NCBI RefSeq assembly: GCF_009649635.1
Contig: NZ_WJII01000006.1
Span: 1 to 64,000 of the forward strand
DNA length: 64,000 nucleotides
Origin: Microbacterium sp. SYP-A9085
Lineage (GTDB): Bacteria; Actinomycetota; Actinomycetes; Actinomycetales; Microbacteriaceae
Reading direction: 5' to 3'
Part shown: positions 1 to 9,953 of the stretch, in pieces
How positions within the stretch are numbered: position 1 is the first letter of the stretch
How the letters are laid out: every line of letters starts with the position of its first letter
Position numbers and translations under genes: made by a program
The notes under the pieces: generated by a model
Seen by the model: the letters and a program-made list of their open reading frames with translations, nothing else
Database searches by the model: none
Told to the model about the DNA's origin: nothing

Positions 1-104
1 AACAGTCAGGACGAGGATAATTTGGCATTTGACAAGTGCACGCTGTTGAGTTCTCAAGGATCGGACGCACCCACGACCAGGCCAAAACCATCACGCAGGG
101 CAAC
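1..104 (-). other. rRNA operon leader (16S gene off the left edge)
   Basis: Read on the minus strand, the bases between the promoter at 111-138 and the window edge contain CTTGAGAACTCAACAGCG (about 41-58) followed by a GTGCACTTGTCAAATGCCAA stretch. I recognise this arrangement from leaders just upstream of 16S rRNA in Microbacteriaceae and relatives. The TTGAG-TT-CTCAA core is a small inverted repeat, and the block has the position expected of a boxA-like antitermination or processing signal. The 16S gene is therefore predicted just left of base 1, transcribed leftwards. Recognition is from memory and no 16S sequence is present to prove it. Confidence 0.75.
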
Positions 105-110
105 TTCACA

Positions 111-138
111 ATCATACCCGACCCGCATCCAGAGTCAA
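111..138 (-). promoter_or_regulatory. Strong promoter of the rRNA operon
   Basis: On the minus strand a -35 TTGACT (138-133) and a -10 TATGAT (116-111) are separated by 16 bases, close to the vegetative sigma consensus. Transcription would start near base 104 and enter the rRNA leader. No open reading frame of interest lies downstream inside the window, which agrees with a stable-RNA promoter. Confidence 0.75.
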
Positions 139-297
139 ACCCGACGGCGGCAGCCGAGGCCGCTCCCGTCGATCCTCTGAAAGGATAGGGATCCCCCGGA
201 ACGTCGCGCCGAAGCGCTGATTCTCGGGGTGGTCCGCTGCTTGAGGGGGCGGGGCCTTCCGGCCTCTCCGCACGACCCTTTGGGGCGAACAAGAGAT

Positions 298-326
298 ACT
301 TTACGCGATCCGCGGGCGCGCGCCAA
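298..326 (-). promoter_or_regulatory. Possible second upstream promoter of the rRNA operon
   Basis: Minus-strand TTGGCG (326-321), a 17-base spacer and TAAAGT (303-298) resemble a second promoter about 190 bases upstream of the first. Tandem promoters are common for rRNA operons. The rest of 139-412 is non-coding and holds nothing else that I recognise. Confidence 0.4.
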
Positions 327-412
327 ATCGCCTGTGACGCCCGGGCGCGTCGCGCTCACGCACCCCCGGGACGCGCCTACGCGCCGCCGAAACGCACGCC
401 GCCCGCGGACGA

Positions 413-448
413 CACAGGGGCCGGATCCCGAAGGATCCGGCCCCTGTG
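413..448 (-). terminator. Terminator of tuf with UUCG tetraloop
   Basis: A perfect 16-bp inverted repeat (413-428 with 433-448) encloses a 4-base loop. In the tuf transcript the loop reads UUCG closed by a C-G pair, the exceptionally stable cUUCGg class. It lies 14 bases past the tuf stop. There is no clear U-tract, as is usual in high-GC actinobacteria. It separates the str genes from the rRNA operon promoters. Confidence 0.8.
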
Positions 449-462
449 GAGGTCCGAAAGGA

Positions 463-1653
<1,191 letters not shown>

Positions 1654-1728
1654 TGGGTCCTCCTCAGGACGGTCGTGTAGGGATCCCGGGCACTGGATTG
1701 CGACCGGCTCGCTACGGGGATGTCTCTC

Positions 1729-1734
1729 AGTGTA
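1729..1734 (-). promoter_or_regulatory. -10 element of a tuf-specific promoter
   Basis: In the 165-base fusA-tuf gap, TACACT on the minus strand lies in an AT-richer patch just after the fusA hairpin. Initiation near 1722 would give a leader of about 70 bases ending in GAGGAGG. The -35 is not convincing, so this rests mainly on the -10 and on position. Confidence 0.45.
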
Positions 1735-1776
1735 ATAGAGAGGGTGTGGTGGATTTGTGTGAAGTTGTGAGAGGGG

Positions 1777-1813
1777 CGGATGCCACGGCCGTGTCGTACC
1801 GCCGTGGCATCCG
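1777..1813 (-). terminator. Hairpin terminator after fusA
   Basis: A perfect 13-bp inverted repeat (CGGATGCCACGGC at 1777-1789 with its complement at 1801-1813) encloses an 11-base loop. It begins 6 bases past the fusA stop. It should end or reduce readthrough from fusA before the tuf promoter. Confidence 0.7.
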
Positions 1814-1818
1814 GGCGA

Positions 1819-3933
1819 TCACTCGCCCTTGGTCTTCTGGATGATCTCCTCGGCCACGGCCTTGGGAACCTCGGCGTAGCTGTCGAACTCCATCGAGTAG
1901 ACGGCGCGACCGGAGGTCTTCGACCGGAGGTCGCCGATGTAGCCGAACATCTCCGACAGCGGGACGAGCGCGCGGACGACCTTCACGCCCTGCGCGTCCT
2001 CCATCGCCTGGATCTGCCCGCGGCGGCTGTTCAGGTCGCCGATCACGTCGCCCATGTACTCCTCGGGCGTACGCACCTCGACGGCCATGATCGGCTCGAG
2101 GATGACCGGGTTCGCCTTGCGGACGGCCTCCTTGAAGCCCATCGAGCCGGCGATCTTGAACGCCATCTCGGACGAGTCGACGTCGTGCGACGCGCCGTCC
2201 AGGAGGATCGCCTTCACGCCGACCATCGGGTAGCCGGCCAGCACGCCGACCTGCATGGCGTCCTGGAAGCCCTGGTTGGTGGGCTCGATGTACTCGCGCG
2301 GGATGCGGCCACCGGTGACCTTGTTCTCGAACTCGTACGTCTTCTCGGCCGTGATCTCCAGCGGCTCCAGCGCGAACTGCACCTTCGCGAACTGACCCGA
2401 TCCACCGGTCTGCTTCTTGTGCGTGTAGTCGTGCCGCTCGACGGTCTTGCGGATCGTCTCGCGGTACGCGACCTGCGGCTTGCCGACGTTGGCCTCGACC
2501 TTGAACTCGCGCTTCATGCGGTCCACGATGATGTCCAGGTGCAGCTCGCCCATGCCCTTGATGACGGTCTGGCCGGTCTCCGAGTTCTGCTCGACGCGGA
2601 ACGTCGGGTCCTCTTCGGCGAGCTTCTGGATGGCGACACCCAGCTTCTCCTGGTCGGCCTTGGTCTTGGGCTCGATGGCAACCTCGAGGACGGGCTCCGG
2701 GAATGTCATCGACTCCAGCACCACGGGGGCGGCCATGTCGGCGAGGGTGTCACCGGTGGTGGTGTCCTTCAGGCCGATGACGGCGTAGATGTGACCGGCG
2801 GTGACGGCGTCGACCGGGTTCTCCTTGTTGGCGTGCATCTGGAAGATCTTCCCGATGCGCTCCTTCTTGCCCTTGGTCGCGTTCATCACCTGCGCGCCCG
2901 AGTCGATGTGACCCGAGTACACGCGGATGTACGTGAGCCGGCCGAAGAACGGGTGCACCGCGATCTTGAACGCGAGCGCCGCGAACGGCTCGTCGCGCCG
3001 CGGGTGCCGCTCGATGATCTTCTCCTCGTCCTTCGGGTCGCGCGCCTCGATGGCGGGCACGTCCTCGGGCGAGGGCAGGTAGTCCACGACCGCGTCCAGC
3101 ATCGGCTGCACGCCGCGGTTCTTGAACGCGGATCCGCACAGCACCGGGTACAGCTCGCCGCTGACGGTGAGCTTGCGGATGGCGCCCTTGATCTCGGCGA
3201 CCGTGAGCTCCTCGCCGCCGAAGTACTTCTCGAGCAGGTGGTCGTCGGACTCGGCCACAGTCTCGAGCAGCTTCTCGCGGTACTCGGCGACCTTGTCGGC
3301 GAGGTTCGCGGGGATCTCCTCGACCTCGTAGTGGGCGCCCATCGTCACGTCGCCCTTGGCGTCGCCGGGCCAGACCAGGGCGCGCATCTCGACCAGGTCG
3401 ACGATGCCGACGAAGTCGTTCTCGGCGCCGATCGGCAGCTGCAGCACGAGCGGCTTGGCCTTGAGCCGGTTCACGATCGTGGAGACCGTGAAGTAGAAGT
3501 CGGCGCCGAGCTTGTCCATCTTGTTGACGAAGCAGATGCGGGGCACGTCGTACTTGTCGGCCTGGCGCCACACGGTCTCGGACTGGGGCTCCACGCCCTC
3601 CTTGCCGTCGAACACCGCGACGGCACCGTCCAGGACTCGCAGCGACCGCTCGACCTCGACCGTGAAGTCGACGTGGCCGGGCGTGTCGATGATGTTGATC
3701 TGGGTGCCGTTCCAGAAGCAGGTCACCGCGGCGGAGGTGATGGTGATGCCGCGCTCCTGCTCCTGCTCCATCCAGTCCGTGGTGGCCGCGCCGTCGTGCG
3801 TCTCACCGATCTTGTGGTTGACGCCCGTGTAGAAGAGGATGCGCTCGGTCGTCGTCGTCTTGCCGGCATCGATGTGCGCCATGATGCCGATGTTGCGGAC
3901 CTTCTTGAGGTCGGTGAGCACGTCTTGTGCCAC
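1819..3933 (-). CDS. fusA: Elongation factor G
   Basis: EF-G is the GTPase that drives ribosomal translocation and, with ribosome recycling factor, ribosome splitting. At 704 residues it has the usual length. Visible motifs are the P-loop [14 protein letters not shown], the switch II segment [19 protein letters not shown], and the C-terminal domain IV-V sequences. The start is GTG with an AAGGAAG Shine-Dalgarno about 9 bases upstream. It follows rpsG after 115 bases that hold a 9-bp hairpin, and ends at a strong terminator hairpin. Confidence 0.98.
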   Translation of the reverse strand: MAQDVLTDLKKVRNIGIMAHIDAGKTTTTERILFYTGVNHKIGETHDGAATTDWMEQEQERGITITSAAVTCFWNGTQINIIDTPGHVDFTVEVERSLRVLDGAVAVFDGKEGVEPQSETVWRQADKYDVPRICFVNKMDKLGADFYFTVSTIVNRLKAKPLVLQLPIGAENDFVGIVDLVEMRALVWPGDAKGDVTMGAHYEVEEIPANLADKVAEYREKLLETVAESDDHLLEKYFGGEELTVAEIKGAIRKLTVSGELYPVLCGSAFKNRGVQPMLDAVVDYLPSPEDVPAIEARDPKDEEKIIERHPRRDEPFAALAFKIAVHPFFGRLTYIRVYSGHIDSGAQVMNATKGKKERIGKIFQMHANKENPVDAVTAGHIYAVIGLKDTTTGDTLADMAAPVVLESMTFPEPVLEVAIEPKTKADQEKLGVAIQKLAEEDPTFRVEQNSETGQTVIKGMGELHLDIIVDRMKREFKVEANVGKPQVAYRETIRKTVERHDYTHKKQTGGSGQFAKVQFALEPLEITAEKTYEFENKVTGGRIPREYIEPTNQGFQDAMQVGVLAGYPMVGVKAILLDGASHDVDSSEMAFKIAGSMGFKEAVRKANPVILEPIMAVEVRTPEEYMGDVIGDLNSRRGQIQAMEDAQGVKVVRALVPLSEMFGYIGDLRSKTSGRAVYSMEFDSYAEVPKAVAEEIIQKTKGE

Positions 3934-4004
3934 GGGATGTCTTCCTTACGTGTTGAAAGTTGTCCGGACCGGTGACCGGCCCTTCGTCCCGCCGCGCGCG
4001 CCCA

Positions 4005-4026
4005 GGGGGCCTGGGATCAGGCCCCC
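4005..4026 (-). other. Hairpin in the rpsG-fusA gap
   Basis: GGGGGCCTG (4005-4013) and CAGGCCCCC (4018-4026) form a perfect 9-bp stem with a 4-base loop, 23 bases past the rpsG stop. No U-tract follows. It could be a partial terminator or a processing site that sets the ratio of ribosomal protein mRNA to fusA mRNA. That role is inferred. Confidence 0.55.
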
Positions 4027-4048
4027 GAGCGAGCGGACGAGGATGCTG

Positions 4049-4519
4049 CTACCAGCGGTAGTGCGCGAACGCGCGGTTGGACTCGGCCATCTTGTGCGTG
4101 TCCTCGCGGCGCTTGACCGCGGCGCCCAGGCCGTTGGAGGCATCCAGGATCTCGTTCTGGAGGCGCTCGGTCATCGTCTTCTCACGACGACCCTTGGCGT
4201 AGCTGACCAGCCAGCGCAGCGCGAGCGTGTTCGCGCGGTGCGGCTTGACCTCGACCGGCACCTGGTAGGTCGACCCGCCGACGCGGCGGCTCTTGACCTC
4301 GAGGGTGGGGCGGACGTTGTCCAGCGCCTTCTTCAGGGTGGCGACGGCGTCCTGGCCGTTCTTCGCCTCGACGCCCTTCAGGGCGCCGTAGACGATCGAC
4401 TCGGCCAGCGACTTCTTGCCGTCGACGAGGATCTTGTTGACCAGCTGCGACACGACGGGCGCGCCGTAGACGGGGTCGTTGACAACGGGGCGCTTCGGGG
4501 CGGGACCCTTACGAGGCAT
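4049..4519 (-). CDS. rpsG: 30S ribosomal protein S7
   Basis: S7 initiates assembly of the 30S head and contacts 16S rRNA and E-site tRNA. The protein is 156 residues, the standard length. [10 protein letters not shown], the [11 protein letters not shown] segment and the C-terminal [10 protein letters not shown] are typical. I use the ATG at 4519. An ATG three codons upstream overlaps the Shine-Dalgarno region and is not conserved in the family. The gene follows rpsL after 5 bases, so the two are almost certainly translationally coupled. Confidence 0.97.
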   Translation of the reverse strand: MPRKGPAPKRPVVNDPVYGAPVVSQLVNKILVDGKKSLAESIVYGALKGVEAKNGQDAVATLKKALDNVRPTLEVKSRRVGGSTYQVPVEVKPHRANTLALRWLVSYAKGRREKTMTERLQNEILDASNGLGAAVKRREDTHKMAESNRAFAHYRW

Positions 4520-4524
4520 CTGTC

Positions 4525-4893
4525 TCAACCCTTCTTCGCGCCGTAGCGGCTGCGAGCCTGCTTACGGTTCTTCACGGCCTGGGTGTCCAGGGCGCCACGG
4601 ACGATCTTGTACCGCACACCCGGGAGGTCCTTGACACGACCGCCGCGGACGAGCACCAGCGAGTGCTCCTGCAGGTTGTGGCCCTCGCCGGGGATGTACG
4701 CGGTGACCTCGGTGCCGTTGCGGAGCTTGACACGGGCGACCTTGCGCATCGCCGAGTTCGGCTTCTTGGGCGTGGTCGTGTACACGCGGGTGCAGACACC
4801 CGCCTGCTGCGGGTTCGACTTCAGGGCGGGAGCCTTGGTCTTGGAGACCTTCGGCGAGCGCCCCTTGCGAACCAACTGCTGAATGGTTGGCAC
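4525..4893 (-). CDS. rpsL: 30S ribosomal protein S12
   Basis: S12 sits at the decoding centre and controls accuracy. The 122-residue protein starts at GTG ([11 protein letters not shown]), preceded by GAAGGAAG. It carries [10 protein letters not shown] and [12 protein letters not shown] intact. The lysines equivalent to E. coli K42 and K87, changed in many streptomycin-resistant mutants, are present, so the allele looks wild type. It is the first gene of the str operon, downstream of a near-consensus promoter and a leader of about 250 bases. Confidence 0.97.
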   Translation of the reverse strand: MPTIQQLVRKGRSPKVSKTKAPALKSNPQQAGVCTRVYTTTPKKPNSAMRKVARVKLRNGTEVTAYIPGEGHNLQEHSLVLVRGGRVKDLPGVRYKIVRGALDTQAVKNRKQARSRYGAKKG

Positions 4894-5142
4894 GTTCTTC
4901 CTTCTCTGTTGTGCTGCACGGTGACAGCATTCGTGTCTCCCCCGTGACATCCCGGGCCTGTCGGTCCGGAAGCCCACGGGCTCACATGGATCCACCGGCA
5001 CGATGCGAGAGCGCCGGGCGTTGTCTGGTGGATATGCCGTGGGGGTGGCCTGTTCGCAGGCCGTTCCCTGAGAGGTGCGGTCCAGCGTTCCCCTCGCCGC
5101 ACCCGCATGCGGGCACAACTCGAGGGCGCATGAGCGCACACT
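4894..5142 (-). other. Untranslated leader of the str operon
   Basis: About 250 bases separate the predicted start of transcription from rpsL. The stretch contains a palindrome CCCGCATGCGGG (5102-5113) and a 6-bp hairpin, GGCCTG with CAGGCC (5047-5062, 4-base loop). No open frame here looks like a gene. The length leaves room for autoregulation by S7 or another leader control, but I see no recognised regulatory fold. Confidence 0.5.
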
Positions 5143-5148
5143 GACCCA

Positions 5149-5178
5149 ATGATACGCGCCCGGACAGGACCCGGTCAA
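5149..5178 (-). promoter_or_regulatory. Promoter of the rpsL-rpsG-fusA operon
   Basis: On the minus strand TTGACC (5178-5173), 18 bases and TATCAT (5154-5149) form a near-consensus vegetative promoter. The -35 lies only 8 bases past the stop codon of the preceding gene of the kinase/FHA cluster. Without a visible terminator between them, readthrough from that cluster into the str operon is possible. Confidence 0.75.
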
Positions 5179-5185
5179 ACGCGGG

Positions 5186-6001
5186 TCAGGGGGCGGGGAT
5201 GCCGAGCAGTGCCGCCAGCGCGACGGCGGCCGCCGCCACCGCCGCCAGCAGAACGCCTCCCGCCACGAGCGCCGCGCGGCTGCGGCGCCGGGCCGGCCGG
5301 GCCGGCGTCCCCGACTGCCGTGCCGGGGTCCGCGGCGGCGCGGGCGCGCGATCGATGCGCACCGGCTCGGCGGGACGCGGTCGGTAGATGGCGCGCTCGG
5401 GCTGGCCGGCCGACGCCGTCCGGACGGTCGGCGGCGACGCCTCCGCGGGGCGCGGCGCCGCGTGCGCAATCGCCCGCGGCGGTTCGACGGGCGCGTCGGC
5501 GTCGACGGGCGGGGCCGGGCTGCGGCGCACGCCGCCGGTGCGCTGCCGGGTGACGATCGTCTCCTCGGATGCCGCGCCCAGGCGCAGCGCCTGGTCGATG
5601 TCGTCGAAGCCGGAGACATCCGGCACGGGCGCGATCCGGCCCGGCACACGGCCGGAGACCACGGTGCGGTCGAGGTCGTCGGGGAGCACCGTGGACCGGA
5701 GCGCCCGCGACCGGTCGCCGGCATCCGCGTCGGCCGGCGCACGGTGTGCGGCCGCCTCGGCCTCGAGGGCCGTGCGGCGCCGGCGGGACACCACGGTGTC
5801 CTCGATGTCGTCGTCCGGCAGCCGGGCGGGCGACGACCGGCCCGAGACGACGGTCTCATCCAGGTGCTCCGGGGGGACGTACGTGCCGCGCCGGGGGCCG
5901 GTCACCCCGCCCGGCGGGTCGTCGGGCGCCATCCGCCGCGGTCGGGGCCGCACCCGGATGGTGTCCTCCGGGATGTCGTACAGGGGCCGCGGGTCGGTCA
6001 T
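5186..6001 (-). CDS. Proline-rich tail-anchored protein with repeated (D/E)xT(V/I) motifs
   Basis: This 271-residue protein has no enzymatic domain that I recognise. Residues 1-240 are disordered and rich in Pro, Arg, Ala and Asp. Residues about 243-266 form one transmembrane helix at the C-terminus, with basic residues before it. The soluble part therefore probably faces the cytoplasm. It repeats a short motif: PEDTIRV (T14), LDETVVSGR (T50), IEDTVVSRR (T69), LDRTVVSGR (T113) and SEETIVTRQ (T148). Such acidic-Thr-hydrophobic sites suit phosphorylation by the cluster kinase and binding by the neighbouring FHA domain. The start overlaps the FHA gene stop by one base (TGATG), so the two are coupled. 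The function is inferred. Confidence 0.8.
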   Translation of the reverse strand: MTDPRPLYDIPEDTIRVRPRPRRMAPDDPPGGVTGPRRGTYVPPEHLDETVVSGRSSPARLPDDDIEDTVVSRRRRTALEAEAAAHRAPADADAGDRSRALRSTVLPDDLDRTVVSGRVPGRIAPVPDVSGFDDIDQALRLGAASEETIVTRQRTGGVRRSPAPPVDADAPVEPPRAIAHAAPRPAEASPPTVRTASAGQPERAIYRPRPAEPVRIDRAPAPPRTPARQSGTPARPARRRSRAALVAGGVLLAAVAAAAVALAALLGIPAP

Positions 6002-7446
6002 CACGTGTTGTCGCGGGCGAGGGCGAGCTCGGCGTCGCCGAGCAGGAACCGCTCCACTATCGGCATCGGCCGGCCCGGCGCCACCTCGATCTCGGTGCCG
6101 TCCAGGTCGATCAGCACGACGCCGTTGGTCGAGTCCAGATCGGTGATGACCCACGTGCCGTCCCGCAGCTCGAGGCGCGCGTGCGTCTTGGACATCGTGC
6201 GGGTCTCGTCGGCGATCGGGACGAGCTGCGCGGCGGGAAACGCGGGGTCGAAACTCGGCCGGCGGCCGAGGATGAGCACGTCCTGCGTTATGGCGATGGG
6301 CGCGCCCAGCGGCGGCACCAGCATCCACGCCGTCCGTCTGCGGGCGGCGAGGATCGTCTCGTCGAACGCCGACTCCGCGTCGGGCAGCTCGGGCTGTCCG
6401 CGCAGGGCCGACACCGAGGAGCGTGCGGCCATCGGCGCGCCGAGCACGGGGGCGCCGGCGACCGCCGAGACCTCCCCGGACGTGTCGGAGAAGCCGTACG
6501 GCTCGGAGCCGAACGGCGCGCGCGTCGCCGGGGGCGGCGCCCAGGGATCGGTCGCCGGTGCCGGCGGAGCGGCCGCGGCACTCACGGGGTCCGCGGGGAC
6601 GTCGTCGCCAGCCGGGGACGCACGTCGATCGACGGCCGGCGCGGGCTCTTCGGTGGCGACGGCGGGGCGCGGCGCGGCGGGCACGTCGTCCGCCGGCGTC
6701 ACGACGGGGGTGGTGCCGGTGAACGGCGCGTGATGACGGGCGCGCAGGTCGTCGAAGCCGTCCGACTCCTCGGGGACGTCGCCGTACGCGGGTGTGTCCA
6801 GCAGCGGCTCGCGATCGGCGAGGGAGGTCATCGGCGCGGCGCCCGACGGCGCGGATCCGGCCGGGACATACGAGAGTGGGCCGGATGCCGCCGGCACCGG
6901 GCCCGTGGCGGGGGACATCCGGTCCCCTGCGGTCGTGGTGCGCGCGGCCGCGGCGGATGCGGCGGGCGCGCCGGTGTGCCACGCGAGCGCCTGCGGCCGT
7001 GGCGCGTCCATCGCTTGCGCGGGAGCGGGCGCCCCGGTGCGCACCGGCCCGACGCGGTGGCCGGAGCCGGGGGATGCACCCACCCAGCGGTTGCTGGACC
7101 AGCCCACGACGCTCGCCCACACGGGGAACAGCAGCGCCGCCAGGACCGTCATCCCGGCGCCGTAGCCGAATCCGACGTTCAGCCGGTGGCACGCGACGAT
7201 CATCAGCACGTACAGCACGACGGCCGCGGGCGGGATGATCAGCAGCAGCATCCACCATCCGCTGAAGCCGCCCAGCTGCAGCAGCGTGACGCCGTTGAGG
7301 ATCGGCACCCACGCCTTCCATCCCTGCTCGCCGGTCTTGCGGAACACGGCCTGCAGGGCCAGCGCCGTCCACACGTAGGCGACCAGGCCCAGAAGCACGG
7401 ACACGAGGACGGATGCCGTGCCTGCGGCGATGACGCTGTCGTTCAT
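6001..7446 (-). CDS. DUF5684-type membrane protein with C-terminal FHA domain
   Basis: The 481-residue protein begins with a membrane region (about 1-118) resembling DUF5684: four hydrophobic helices and the GWKAWVPILNG motif. Residues 120-360 are a Pro/Ala-rich linker, followed by an FHA domain at about 385-475. The FHA signature residues are GR (394-395), SKTHA (419-423) and DSTNG (438-442), so the phosphothreonine pocket looks intact. The linker ends with FDETILAARR (T364), matching the motif repeated in the next protein and in the cluster kinase. The ATG at 7446 overlaps the upstream stop by 4 bases. It probably recruits phosphorylated partners to the membrane. Confidence 0.85.
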   Translation of the reverse strand: MNDSVIAAGTASVLVSVLLGLVAYVWTALALQAVFRKTGEQGWKAWVPILNGVTLLQLGGFSGWWMLLLIIPPAAVVLYVLMIVACHRLNVGFGYGAGMTVLAALLFPVWASVVGWSSNRWVGASPGSGHRVGPVRTGAPAPAQAMDAPRPQALAWHTGAPAASAAAARTTTAGDRMSPATGPVPAASGPLSYVPAGSAPSGAAPMTSLADREPLLDTPAYGDVPEESDGFDDLRARHHAPFTGTTPVVTPADDVPAAPRPAVATEEPAPAVDRRASPAGDDVPADPVSAAAAPPAPATDPWAPPPATRAPFGSEPYGFSDTSGEVSAVAGAPVLGAPMAARSSVSALRGQPELPDAESAFDETILAARRRTAWMLVPPLGAPIAITQDVLILGRRPSFDPAFPAAQLVPIADETRTMSKTHARLELRDGTWVITDLDSTNGVVLIDLDGTEIEVAPGRPMPIVERFLLGDAELALARDNT

Positions 7447-9953
7447 GATTCGGCGGGCGTCGCGTGCTGAGCGCGCCCCCTCCCCTCCGTGCTGGTCCCC
7501 GGTGCCGTGGAACGTGTGGCCGGGCGGCGTCGGTCGCGGTGCGGTGCGGTGCGGGGCAGGCCCCGCAGGAACGATCTCAACGATACGGCCGCCAGCACCC
7601 GGCGCCATAGCGGCACGGCCGCCGTCATCCGTCTGCGCTCGTCGTCGACGATCGACCAGAACCGTGCGGCGTCGTCGTCGCGGGGGTCCTGATCCGAGAA
7701 CACGGCCCGGTCCGCCGTCACCGCCAGCGTCGCGGCGTGCGGCGTCGCGTACGCCGTCGCGAGCTCGGTCCGGGTCTGCGCGTGCGGGGCGGGCAGGCCG
7801 TGGTCGACGGCGGCGTCCACGTACTCCTCCCAGCCTCCTTCGATCCGGGCGCGGGGGGCCGGCGCGCCGCGGCGGCCGCGGCGGCGGACGAGCTTCGCCG
7901 TCAGCACCGCGCCGAACGGGCCGATGACCACGAGCAGACCCAGCAGCGAGATGCCGGCGATCCGCAGCCCCGCCCACAGGCCGTCGAGGTTCGCGGCCTC
8001 GTCGGGGGTCCGGCCGGTGTCGGCGGACTCCTGCCGGGTGGGGTCGGGCGGGTCGACCACCTGCGCGGACTGGGGCCGCACGTCGGTGGGGTTCTCCGGG
8101 TCGCGCTGACGCGTCACGGTGTTCTGCGCGCTCTCGGTGTGCTGCGGGGTCACCTCGACGGGTACCCAGTCTCCCGCGGAGGAGCGCACCTCGGTCCACA
8201 CCGCCAGGTCGCCGCCCGTGCACACCCCGCCTTGGCAGGCGGCGATGCCGGGGGCGGCGCGCAGGTGGGCGCCCACGACGACGCGGGACGGGAATCCCAG
8301 CTGCTGGGCGATCAGGGCCACCGCGACCGCGAACTGCTCGTCGTCGCCGGGAGCCGCGACGAGGGACCCGCCATCGGCGCTGGCCTCACGGTCCAGCAAC
8401 CGCCGGAACATCGCGTCGATGCGGGCGAGGGAGTGGCCGGAGGTGCTGGGCTGGAACGCGTAGCCGGGGCCGAGGGCGCGCACCCAGTCGGCGCCGGCGG
8501 TGGCCGTCAGCGCGTGGCTGAGGTATCCGCGCTCCCGTAGCAGCTGCACAAGACGTGCAAGTCCCGCGCCGTCGGTCCCGGCATCCTGCGTCTGGATCCA
8601 CGTCTTGACGCTCTCGGGGACGACGACCTGCGGCTCGTCGCCCGGCGCTCGCAGCGATCCGAGCGCGGGGACGGCGGGACGGGATGCCGTGATCTCATAC
8701 GTCTCGCCGGCGTGCAGGCCGTCGGCCTGCACGCCCGCGCCGGAGCCGGCGTCGTAGTAGAAGGCGTCGGCGTGGGACGGCGCGTCCGCCCCGGCGAAGC
8801 GCAGGCTCTGCAGCGACCCGAACGTCGGCAGCCAGATGCCGCGCAGCCCCTCCACGCCGATGCGGACCGTGGACACCGGTCCCGCTGCGGCGCTGCGCAC
8901 GGCGGGGACGCGCAGGAACCGGGCGTCCACCTCGTCCTGGGGTGCCACCGCGTAGGCGGCGCCGTCGTACCAGGACAGGGTCGCGAGCCGGATGCTGTCG
9001 GGCAGCGGGCCGTCGACGGCGGTCACGGTGAAAAGGGGCGCGGTGAACGTGGCCTGCGTGAAGTTCGTGCGGTACGCGGTCAGCGGGGTCACCGCGCGGC
9101 TGATGGCCTGCGCGGGGCCGGTGCCGCTGCGCAGCACCTCGCGCGTGCGTCCCTCGGCCACGGCGGGCGCTATCAGCGCCCCCACGGCGACGGCGACCAC
9201 GACCATGCCGGCGGCGAGGGCCGCGCGGCGCGCGTCGGACCCGGTCCGGCGCCGCGCCAGGCGCACGCCGCTGGCGTCGGCGGCGCGGCGCAGCGCGTCG
9301 CGGCGCCACGCGGCCGACCGCCACGACAGCCAGAACACCGACAGCACGAGCGCGAGCGCCCCGCACGCGAGCTCGCGGAACGCCGGGATCGTGACCGGAC
9401 CAATCGCAAGGGGGCCGCTGACGACGGTGCGGCCGAACAGCAGCCCGAACGCGGTCATCGCCATCGCGACGGCGGAGGCGGCCGTGCCGTACCGCTGCGG
9501 GCGCCAGGCGAGCCGGAGCACTGCGAGCGTGCCGCACAGGAACACGACCAGGGCGGGCATCATCAGGTTGCGGTACGTGCCCACCGGCACCTGCACCGTG
9601 ACCAGGTCCTTCCAGCCGGTGACCACGCCGGTGGCCACCTGTCGCACGGACGCGCCGATCCCCCCGGTGTCGGCGGGCGGCGCGGCGATCCCGAAGCCGA
9701 GCAGGCCCAGGCCGATCACGGCGACGAGCGTCGTCTGCCAGCCGGGCCAGGACCATACCGTGGCGGCGCACGAGATCACGACCCCGGCCAGCACCGCGGT
9801 GGCCGCCAGCAGCAGGAACCGCGGGTCGGCGTACACGGGCCAGGCGGCCCACGCCGCGACGGCGGCCATCGCGAGCGCGTACGCGGTCCCGGCGAGCACG
9901 AACCGGGTGCGCAGCGCCGCGATATCCGGCCGCCCCACCACCCGGCGGCTCAT
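7443..9953 (-). CDS. TgpA-like transglutaminase-fold membrane protein, catalytic triad degenerate
   Basis: The 836-residue protein has an N-terminal set of membrane helices (about 20-260), an extracytoplasmic transglutaminase-like domain (about 470-600), another membrane helix near 670 and a C-terminal DUF4129-like cytoplasmic part. This is the TgpA layout commonly found with MoxR and DUF58 genes. In the core, the usual G-x-C-E-x-F-A reads GDDEQFA (536-542), so the nucleophilic Cys is Asp. The HAW-E segment reads LAVWTEV, so the His is lost. The third residue sits in WVPVEVTP instead of a DPT-type sequence. Transglutaminase or protease activity is therefore unlikely, and binding or scaffolding is the better guess. 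ATG at 9953 overlaps the DUF58 stop by 4 bases. Confidence 0.85.
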   Translation of the reverse strand: MSRRVVGRPDIAALRTRFVLAGTAYALAMAAVAAWAAWPVYADPRFLLLAATAVLAGVVISCAATVWSWPGWQTTLVAVIGLGLLGFGIAAPPADTGGIGASVRQVATGVVTGWKDLVTVQVPVGTYRNLMMPALVVFLCGTLAVLRLAWRPQRYGTAASAVAMAMTAFGLLFGRTVVSGPLAIGPVTIPAFRELACGALALVLSVFWLSWRSAAWRRDALRRAADASGVRLARRRTGSDARRAALAAGMVVVAVAVGALIAPAVAEGRTREVLRSGTGPAQAISRAVTPLTAYRTNFTQATFTAPLFTVTAVDGPLPDSIRLATLSWYDGAAYAVAPQDEVDARFLRVPAVRSAAAGPVSTVRIGVEGLRGIWLPTFGSLQSLRFAGADAPSHADAFYYDAGSGAGVQADGLHAGETYEITASRPAVPALGSLRAPGDEPQVVVPESVKTWIQTQDAGTDGAGLARLVQLLRERGYLSHALTATAGADWVRALGPGYAFQPSTSGHSLARIDAMFRRLLDREASADGGSLVAAPGDDEQFAVAVALIAQQLGFPSRVVVGAHLRAAPGIAACQGGVCTGGDLAVWTEVRSSAGDWVPVEVTPQHTESAQNTVTRQRDPENPTDVRPQSAQVVDPPDPTRQESADTGRTPDEAANLDGLWAGLRIAGISLLGLLVVIGPFGAVLTAKLVRRRGRRGAPAPRARIEGGWEEYVDAAVDHGLPAPHAQTRTELATAYATPHAATLAVTADRAVFSDQDPRDDDAARFWSIVDDERRRMTAAVPLWRRVLAAVSLRSFLRGLPRTAPHRDRRRPATRSTAPGTSTEGRGRAQHATPAES

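Noticed and set aside
29..34. Plus-strand TTGACA as a promoter
   Set aside because: No -10 lies at 16-19 bases, and the segment is better explained as the minus-strand rRNA leader.
4525..5859. Extension of rpsL upstream to 444 residues
   Set aside because: It would cross the promoter at 5149-5178 and overlap the tail-protein gene. The conserved S12 start is GTG 4893 with a good Shine-Dalgarno.
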